Origin: Desulfocapsa sp.
GTDB taxonomy: Bacteria; Desulfobacterota; Desulfobulbia; Desulfobulbales; Desulfocapsaceae
Direction: 5' to 3'
Length of the DNA: 7,180 bases
Assembly (NCBI GenBank): GCA_029935135.1
Contig: JAOZKX010000098.1
Span: 1 to 7,180, forward strand
Notes under the pieces: model-generated
Database searches by the model: none
What the model saw: the letters and a program-made list of their open reading frames with translations, nothing else
Told to the model about the DNA's origin: nothing
Translations under genes and position numbers: made by a program
In this document: positions 1 through 6,400 of the stretch, piece by piece
How positions within the stretch are numbered: position 1 is the stretch's first letter
Layout: every line of letters starts with the position of its first letter

Positions 1-886
1 GCAGGAAATAGATTGTCCCTTCCATACTCTCCAAGGTGGTAAAATCATCCTCTTCGTTAGGGATTCCGTTGCCATTGGCATCCAGTTGCGGTGTCTGGTA
101 TGACGACATCAGAGAGGATGCCCAACTGAAGGCCGTGGACAGATTGGCCTTATTACCAGTTTTCCCGGAAAGGGCAGACCAAAAATGATAAGAAAATGAA
201 TGGGTCGGATCAAGGAAATAGGAGACATGGCTCGCCTCGCTGCTGGCAATGACGACCCGATTATACCTGATCTCGGGAACCGGAATTTGCGATTCTGACT
301 TGGATCGTAACAGGAAAAATATGGCTGAGAGAAAATTCTGACTCCCGTCCATCTTAAGTTGTGGGACAGAAACAAGATCCGTCGTCTTTACAACATGTGG
401 GAAATCAGAAACATTATTCTTGGGCAGCTTCACTGCCTCCTGTACTCCCGGTGCAGAGTTAACTGAAGGTGCCATGGAGACAAAACTGCCAGATTTACAG
501 GCGTCATAGATAAACACAACCTTGCCGGTCATGCTTTCCTGAAGATTGTTCAACCAGGAATCCATTTCAGTTGCAGTAACTTCCTGCGGCTCTGTGCCTC
601 CTCTGATCTGAAAGGTTCGGGTTTCTCCGTGATCAACAAGGTAGAGGAGCAACCCACTGGTCTGGGGATCATCTTTTGCCCAGCGGGTGATGGCATATTC
701 CAGATTCTCTCTGGTGGCAGCACCGTCCCAGCCTCTGGCCCCTGGTTCGTCGGTCAGATAGAAGATATCCTCATCCTGATAGCCCTGGTAGATCAGGTTG
801 TCATAAGCATAATTTGCATAGGCCTTGGTCTCGGTCCAGATATCACCACTGGCACCCTCACCTCCTCCAGCAACAATAATTGCCTT
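1..886 (-). other. C13-family (legumain-like, clan CD) cysteine peptidase domain
   Basis: From residue about 819 the segment KAIIVAGGGEGASGDIW resembles the first strand and turn of the legumain/caspase fold. It is followed by YQDEDIFYLTDEPG, a helix with A.TRENLEYAI, the strand LLLYLVDHGE with His904, and VVFIYDACKSGSF with Cys948. The His-Gly and Ala-Cys-x-Ser-Gly-Ser contexts are those of the C13 catalytic dyad (legumain has ACESGS). After about 75 extra residues the fold resumes at RVVIASSEASHVSYF. A helix region (HSFSYHFWSAL and TAFSWASSLM) follows, as in bacterial C13 homologues that I recall. The domain looks intact within the window. Confidence 0.82.
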
Positions 887-3340
887 GGAGGTGAGCAGGT
901 CAATATCCTCGGTAAAGGTTACAGCCCCAACCAACCCATCACCCTCATCATGATTAAAAGTCCTGAGGGTATAATCGCCAGCCACCTGAGGACTCGGCAA
1001 GGTTGCTGTGATCTCGGAACTGCTGTTAACTGTAAACGATGTAATGTCAGTAACAACTGGACGAGGGATACATATCAGGCTTGAATCTGCCAGGAAAACA
1101 GTATCTTCTGTAACGGCAACTGCGGTAGTTGAAGAGATCGCCTTGACAGATCCGGTAATAACCGGCTGCTGAGGATCGCTGATATCAACAACATGCATCC
1201 CGCTGCCGCTGTCCGCAATATAGGCCCTGTCACCGTTGACAGCTACTCTTCTGGCGATTCCGGGAGTATCAACAGCGCCAATAAGCACTGGGCGATAAGG
1301 GATGCTTATATCTATCACCTGCATTCCATGGTCACCGTCAGCCACATAGGCAATATTTCCTTCAATAACTATCCCCTGGGCGTTACCCGGGGTATCAAGC
1401 ATACCGACAATGTCAGGTTGCCTCATGTCGCTCACATCTACCACCTGAACCCCTTCACTACCGCTGGCAATAAAGGCCAGGTTGTCGATTACCACGATAT
1501 CATTTGCATAACCAGGAATCATTTTTTCTGCAACAAACCTGCGATAGCCGGGACTCAGGGGATCAAGATCCATAATTTGCAAACTGCTCTCCTCTGGCAG
1601 ATCAGCATTTACAACATATGCTTTTTTTTCAGCAACAGCCACTGCTTTAGCAGCAGATGTACCCAGAGTATCGAGATATGTCATATAGTTCTGGCTTTCC
1701 GGATCCACATCAATGATATTAAATCCAAAAATATCATTGACCACATAGGCAATTTTATCTTGGACAGCCACTTCCAGAGCATAGGACATTTCCTTATGGT
1801 CGCGTTCATCGATTTCCAGATAGGCATCGGATTGTGGATCAATATCTATCAGTTGGAGCCCACAGCTACCCATTGTGACAAACGCAGTATTGTCGGAAAT
1901 GACAAGATCCCTGATCCTGCAGGGCGTTCTGACGAGATCAATTCCTGCTGGTATTTGTTGTGGGATGCCGATATCAATGACCTGAAGACCATCATCATCG
2001 GCCAGGTAGCAGATAGTGTCAACAACAGCCAGACCCAATGCATCACCAGGGGTATCCACGGAACCAATCAGAACAGGCTGTGCCGGTTCACTTACATCGA
2101 TGATCTGCAGTCCGTAAGAATAATCTGCAACATAGGCTGTGGTTCCACGAACGGTTACCCCGACGGCCGAACCAGGTGTATCGATTGTGCCGATAAGGTT
2201 CGGCTGCTCAGGATCGGTGACATCAAATATCAACAAACCAGCCGAAGTGCATGCGACATAGGCTAAATTACCGACAACGGTTATTTCACCTGCCTCGTCA
2301 CTTAATATAACTTCACCTAAAGGTACAGGCTGGGCATGGTTACTGATATCATAGGTATACAGGACAGGATCAGGTGCACAGTCCCGTGGATCTATTGTCA
2401 CATAGGCGACACCCCCAGATACTGTCAAGGCATCGATATCGCAGGGGAAATTTACAGTTTTAACAACAGGATCAGGATCAGAGAGTTTCTGGAGGTCAAC
2501 TATGTGCAATTTCCAGCCAGTAGTAACATAGGCAAAATGCTCGTTTACAACTACCTCATCAGGTAGATCAAAATATACTTGATTGCTCAGCAGCGGTTCG
2601 GAAGGGTCACTCACATCAATGATATGGAGGCTGTTGCCGTTTTCCATATACGCACCATCCGTCAGGTAGACTGTTGCTCCAACAACAGTCAAGTCTTTGA
2701 CAGTATTCACAGTTTGATATGTACTGATAATGGTTGGCTGATGGGGATTACTGATATCAACGATCTGCAGGTCACCACCACCGGCAAGATACAGTGTCTC
2801 TCCATCTACAACGACACTGCCTGACCATCCATCGATGGACAATGTTCCGATTATACTTTCGGCGTTCCCCCTATCAAGAAACATTGACAACCTGGTACTG
2901 TCATCAAAACCAGTACCTGTTATCTGCACATCTTCCAAGGGTGAAGCCATCCTGCCCAAACTTGGATAAAGTGTTTCAACTTTGATTGGTGAACCGGAAA
3001 GATCAAAATCAACTGAATACAACTCATCTTCATTGATGGTTATACCGGTCAACTGGTGGGAGATGTATCCGGCAGCTGATGCGGTGAAAATAAATGGGCT
3101 GCCGGCTTCATGGGCCATCATAAAATATCCATTACTGTCCGTTACATCTGCCGGGCCTTCAGAACTCTGCACAAGAGCTCCTGATACTGCAAAGCCGGAC
3201 TCGTTACGTACATATCCGGAAACAGTCTCCAGAGCCCACAAGAGGTCAGGCATGGCAAGAGTGGAGAGCAGCGCAATAAAGAATGTGAAGGAATATGAGA
3301 ATTTTCTAAACTTAATGCCAGATAAGCGTATACAAATCAT
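1..3340 (-). CDS. Secreted LVIVP beta-propeller / TIG / C13-family cysteine peptidase protein (3' partial)
   Basis: Reading the minus strand by hand gives an uninterrupted frame of 1113 codons from 3340 to the window edge, with no stop. The order is: signal peptide (1-36); carboxypeptidase-regulatory-like domain (about 38-114); first half of a TIG-like domain (about 119-156); fourteen LVIVP-type propeller units (about 163-759); second half of the TIG-like domain (about 762-809); and a C13 peptidase domain from about 819, with His904 in VDHGE and Cys948 in YDACKSGSF. An EF-hand-like loop lies at 1087-1098. The predicted role is a secreted or surface cysteine endopeptidase of the legumain/caspase clan, with the propellers as a binding platform; its substrate is unknown. 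I chose ATG 3340 because GGTGA lies five bases upstream. ATG 3352 in the same frame would add four residues (MVIP) but has no good Shine-Dalgarno. The C-terminus is outside the window. Confidence 0.92.
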   Translation of the reverse strand, partial: MICIRLSGIKFRKFSYSFTFFIALLSTLAMPDLLWALETVSGYVRNESGFAVSGALVQSSEGPADVTDSNGYFMMAHEAGSPFIFTASAAGYISHQLTGITINEDELYSVDFDLSGSPIKVETLYPSLGRMASPLEDVQITGTGFDDSTRLSMFLDRGNAESIIGTLSIDGWSGSVVVDGETLYLAGGGDLQIVDISNPHQPTIISTYQTVNTVKDLTVVGATVYLTDGAYMENGNSLHIIDVSDPSEPLLSNQVYFDLPDEVVVNEHFAYVTTGWKLHIVDLQKLSDPDPVVKTVNFPCDIDALTVSGGVAYVTIDPRDCAPDPVLYTYDISNHAQPVPLGEVILSDEAGEITVVGNLAYVACTSAGLLIFDVTDPEQPNLIGTIDTPGSAVGVTVRGTTAYVADYSYGLQIIDVSEPAQPVLIGSVDTPGDALGLAVVDTICYLADDDGLQVIDIGIPQQIPAGIDLVRTPCRIRDLVISDNTAFVTMGSCGLQLIDIDPQSDAYLEIDERDHKEMSYALEVAVQDKIAYVVNDIFGFNIIDVDPESQNYMTYLDTLGTSAAKAVAVAEKKAYVVNADLPEESSLQIMDLDPLSPGYRRFVAEKMIPGYANDIVVIDNLAFIASGSEGVQVVDVSDMRQPDIVGMLDTPGNAQGIVIEGNIAYVADGDHGMQVIDISIPYRPVLIGAVDTPGIARRVAVNGDRAYIADSGSGMHVVDISDPQQPVITGSVKAISSTTAVAVTEDTVFLADSSLICIPRPVVTDITSFTVNSSSEITATLPSPQVAGDYTLRTFNHDEGDGLVGAVTFTEDIDLLTSKAIIVAGGGEGASGDIWTETKAYANYAYDNLIYQGYQDEDIFYLTDEPGARGWDGAATRENLEYAITRWAKDDPQTSGLLLYLVDHGETRTFQIRGGTEPQEVTATEMDSWLNNLQESMTGKVVFIYDACKSGSFVSMAPSVNSAPGVQEAVKLPKNNVSDFPHVVKTTDLVSVPQLKMDGSQNFLSAIFFLLRSKSESQIPVPEIRYNRVVIASSEASHVSYFLDPTHSFSYHFWSALSGKTGNKANLSTAFSWASSLMSSYQTPQLDANGNGIPNEEDDFTTLESMEGTIYFL
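47..82 (-). other. EF-hand/dockerin-like calcium-loop motif
   Basis: Residues 1087-1098 read DANGNGIPNEED. Asp at position 1, Asn at 3 and 5, Gly at 6, Ile at 7 or 8 by register, and Asp at 12 fit a 12-residue calcium-binding loop of the EF-hand or thrombospondin type-3 kind. It follows the peptidase core directly. Bound calcium is inferred, not shown. Confidence 0.5.
914..1057 (-). other. TIG/IPT-like domain, second half
   Basis: Residues about 762-809 read VTDITSFTVNSSSEITATLP, then AGDYTLRTFN, then GAVTFTED. The s.tsITAtlP and aG.Y.l.v.N...g pattern is the C-terminal half of a TIG domain. Its N-terminal half (strand ITGTGF) is missing just upstream, where the last propeller unit lies, and is found instead before the propeller at 2873..2986. 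Confidence 0.6.
1064..2854 (-). repeat. Fourteen LVIVP-type beta-propeller units (protein-level repeats)
   Basis: Residues about 163-759 contain fourteen units of roughly 35-50 residues. The consensus is P.LIGSVDTPG.A, then V.V.G..AYVAD, then GLQVIDVSD. The inner-strand motifs can be counted one by one: LYLAGG, VYLTDG, AYVTTG, AYVTID, AYVACT, AYVADY, CYLADD, AFVTMG, AYVVND, AYVVNA, AFIASG, AYVADG, AYIADS and VFLADS. Units 6, 7, 12 and 13 are closest to consensus. Units 2, 4 and 10 carry longer loops. The last unit ends atypically (LICIPRP instead of LQVIDVS). LVIVP repeats (PF08309) form propeller blades, and fourteen fits two seven-bladed propellers, though the fold is inferred. Confidence 0.85.
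2873..2986 (-). other. TIG/IPT-like domain, first half
   Basis: Residues about 119-156 read VETLYPSLG, then VQITGTGFDDST, then LSMFLD. The YP..G turn followed by (V/I)TITGTGF is the hallmark N-terminal half of TIG/IPT immunoglobulin-like domains. The usual second half does not follow here; propeller repeats begin instead. The matching second half seems to lie about 600 residues later (914..1057). Confidence 0.6.
2995..3229 (-). other. Carboxypeptidase-regulatory-like beta-sandwich domain
   Basis: Residues about 38-114 begin VSGYVRNESG, continue with AVSGALVQ, then TDSNGYF, then an aliphatic strand ending SAAGYISHQ. This is the usual pattern of a CarboxypepD_reg-like module (the PF13620 type): an SGxV opening, a GAxV strand, a T/DxxGxF turn and an AxGY strand. 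In secreted proteins such modules are commonly structural or spacer domains. Confidence 0.75.
3233..3340 (-). other. Signal peptide of the peptidase protein
   Basis: Residues 1-36 have a basic n-region (R5, K10, R12, K13), a hydrophobic core rich in F, I, L and A (about 18-30), and a probable signal peptidase I site after LLWA, before LETVSG. There is no lipobox cysteine, so secretion through Sec with release by signal peptidase I is expected. Confidence 0.8.
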
Positions 3341-3389
3341 TGGGATCACCATTACAATTGACACATGCTTCTTGAGCTGTTGATTGCAC
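3341..3389 (-). other. Short intergenic gap, no terminator or promoter seen
   Basis: The gap between the TGA of the upstream gene and the chosen ATG is 49 bases, or 37 bases to ATG 3352. I see no GC-rich hairpin with a T-run and no convincing -35/-10 pair. The spacing and shared strand fit co-transcription of the two genes. Confidence 0.6.
3346..3350 (-). promoter_or_regulatory. Likely Shine-Dalgarno GGTGA for the peptidase gene
   Basis: On the minus strand GGTGA is followed by TCCCA and then ATG at 3340. It matches the 3' part of the full Shine-Dalgarno consensus (AGGAGGTGA) at a good distance. It overlaps the alternative ATG at 3352. The AAGAAG at 3373..3368 is about 15 bases from ATG 3352, too far to be convincing. 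This site decides my start choice. Confidence 0.5.
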
Positions 3390-3445
3390 TCAGTTGTTGT
3401 CTGGATTGATAGTTGTCAAGACAGGAAGAAACATTGGCCAGAAAA
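3390..3445 (-). other. Short aromatic C-terminal tail of the repeat protein
   Basis: The last residues after the second duplicated domain read NKFFWPMFLPVL, then TTINPDNN and TGA. A compact aromatic, proline-bearing hydrophobic patch follows an otherwise polar beta-rich protein. It is not a classical LPxTG or PEP-CTERM signal: there is no basic cluster after it and it is too short for a membrane span. Confidence 0.45.
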
Positions 3446-6400
3446 ACTTATTTTCTGACAACCCGATCAACTTGAGATTGATATCTGTCTGATCATACCA
3501 CCCTGCAAGCAAGGTGGAATTGTCCGGATTTGATGTCGTCCCTGATGTACTGTAATACCCAATGGGTAAGTAATCACTCCCACTGTGGGAGTAATACACT
3601 TCCCACAAAAGAGGCGGGTGGTTGGGAATAGCTATGGAAAATGGTGTAGACCTTCCACCTCCTGGAATGAAAACCGGCAGGACAATCTCACCATTTGCAC
3701 TTACAGCGATTACATCCACATCAATCCCACTTGTCGGAGCTGTTCCGGATGGAAGGGAAACAGTGCCAGCAAGATTGTTTTCAAATGATTCGGAAACAGA
3801 CAGGGTTATATCTATTCCGGTGTGATCCTCATCTGCAGCCAGTAATGTGGCATCATCCGAATATCGTACGGTGCCAGTAGATGCATAATATCCATCATTA
3901 ATGTACCAACTGCCCGAATAGACAATGTAGCCAACTGTCTGTGGTGTCGATACACTGTCCGGAATATTCAACAGATATGTCCCGGAAGAGCCACCTTCCG
4001 GGATAGTAACAGAAACATCTTCCCATCCAGCAAAAACTGTAAGACTGATATTTGATGGCGCTGTTGCGACACCTGGTAAACGAACAGTTCCTGAAATGGT
4101 ATGGAATGTACCCAGAGGCCGCGGCTGATAGTTCAGAGTGATATTGCCGATATCCGCATCTCCCGACCCATCGATAGCTATATAGTAAGTGGTGCCATTT
4201 ACTGGTATAAAATAAACTTCACTCTCCTGATCCTCCATGTCCATAGCATAGGGATAATCATCATTGCTTACAATCTGCGTCAAGCTGTCAAGGGTGTTCC
4301 CGGTGTAGACGGCTATAATAGTGTCAAAATCACTGCCAAAGGTGTCGAATCGAACCCGCTCTCCGTTGGGTGCCGTCCATTGATACCACACTGAATAGTT
4401 CGCCGGATTAATATGGGACGGCTCGTTGACTTCATCGGTGGCATCAATGTTGCTTCCTGAGACTGTGCCACTGGAACCGCTAAGAACCGCGGCAGCAGAG
4501 AACATGTCATTGGTTGGAGGGATCGGGCCCATCCAGTTCAAGTTGATGTTACCGTAATCTGATGTCCCACCACCATCAACAGCTATATAATAAGTCATAC
4601 CGGCTGCAGGTGTGAAAGAAACCCTGCTGGTAGAGCCGCCGTAATCATCATTGCCGGCAACCCGGGTCAGATTCTCAATATCACTCCCGGTGTAAACAGC
4701 CAGGACGGTATCAAAGTCACTGCCCTGGGTCGCAAACTCAATTGGGACCGTGCTGGCTGTCGTCCATTGATACCAGACAGAGTGGTGGGGCCAATCCAGA
4801 AATACAGGTTCAGCAGTCTCTGCTGTGGCATCAACTGTGGTCCCGGTGACAGTGCCGCTGGAACCGACAAGCTGCCGGGCATCGGCAAACATGTCATTTT
4901 CAGGTGGATTCGCCTCCTGCCAGTTCAGGCTTATATTGCCAGGCCTGCTGTCACTGTATAGATCAATGGCAATATGATAGGTAGTCCCAGTGATGGGCCT
5001 GAATGAAACCTTACTGGCAGAAGTGCTCTCCCCCTGTATATATTCATCATTGTTGCGGGTAATCTGTACCAGATCATCGAGAGAGGAACCAGAGTAAACA
5101 ACCAGTACTGTATCGACATTGCTCCAACGGGTATTGAATTCAATTGGATTTGCACTGGCAGCCGTCCACTGATACCATATGGACGAATGGGCCGGCCCAA
5201 GAGGTGAAGGCTCGCCAGATTCAGCAGTGGCGCCGACAGTGGTACCGATAAGGCTCCCGGATGAACCTGTTAACTGTTCAGCATTTACAAACAGGTCGTT
5301 TTCTGGAGGGGCCGGTATTCCCCAATTCAGGGTTATGCTGCCGAAATCAGAGGCACTGTATCCATCAACAGCTATGTAATAGGTGGTTTCTGCAAAAGGA
5401 GCCAGATCAACTCTGCTCAAAACACTGACACCGTCATCATCATTACTGGCAATCTGTCTCAAATTTTCCAGAGAGTTACCGCTATAGACGGCAATGACAG
5501 TATCATAATCACTGCCCTGGGTATCGAAATAAACAGGCAAGCCGGTGGATGATGTCCACTGATACCAGGCTGAATGGTAGGGGGTGCTAACATGATCAGG
5601 TTCGTTCCTTTCAATGGTGGCGTCGATAGTACTGCCCAAAATACTGCCGTTGTCAGCAGAGAGCAGTTCAGCATTGGTAAACATGTCATTTGACGGTGGT
5701 TCCAGTAACCTCCAGTTCAAGCGGATGTTACCTACATCTGGACAACCATAGCCATCAATGGCTATGAAATAGGTCGTCCCTGTTTCAGGTGTGAAGCTGA
5801 CTCGACTATGATAGCCTCCCATAGGATCGTCACCGTTGGAAGCAGTTACTGTCATGTCATCGTACAAAATAGTACCGACATAGACAGCCATGACTGTATT
5901 GAAGTCACTGCCCAAAGTATCAAACATAACCGGAGTGCTGCTGGTTGCCGTCCATTGGTACCAGACTGAATGCATAGCAAAGAGTTCCTGGACTGCATGC
6001 TCAGGCTCTCCACCTTCGCGAAAGGCATCACGGTTGTTACTGAAGACGGTTCCGGGAATGCCGATCAGGGGTTCGGCATTGGCAAACATATCATTGGCTG
6101 GGGTAGACATGGTTCTCCAGTTCAACTGTATGTTGCCGCTTGCAGAGAATTCAGAACTGTAGATAATAATATAATAGCTCATACCGGCAGAAGGGGTGAA
6201 GGCAATCCTACTACTAATCCCTCCGGCCAGACAGTCATCATCATTTGCGCTAATCTGACCAAGATTGACAAGAGCATTCCCGGTATAGATCCTCATGAGG
6301 GTGTTAAAATCACTCCCGTGCGTATCAAATTCAATCGGGGTGCTACTGGGTGCCGTCCACTTGTACCATACGGAGGGGCTGTTGTCCCAGTTGTCCGGTT

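Noticed and set aside
109..375. Minus-strand open frame of 88 codons in another frame
   Set aside because: It overlaps the C13 domain in a different frame; the main frame carries the conserved peptidase pattern through this region.
629..1084. Plus-strand open frame of 151 codons
   Set aside because: It is antisense to the TIG second half and the first part of the C13 domain, has no ribosome binding site that I can see, and has no family-like motif.
1193..2266. Long open frame on the plus strand (357 codons)
   Set aside because: It lies wholly antisense to the propeller repeats. The minus frame shows signal peptide, fourteen family-like repeats and a catalytic domain in continuous order. The plus translation is rich in His, Asn, Ile and Cys and has no recognisable domain. 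Repetitive codon patterns keep the antisense frame open.
3362..3364. In-frame GTG as an earlier start of the peptidase gene
   Set aside because: AAGAAG lies only three bases upstream, too close, and starting here would lengthen the signal peptide n-region without need.
2982..3383. Plus-strand open frame covering the gap between the two genes
   Set aside because: It is antisense to the signal peptide and first domain of the peptidase gene, and its translation shows no signal or domain.
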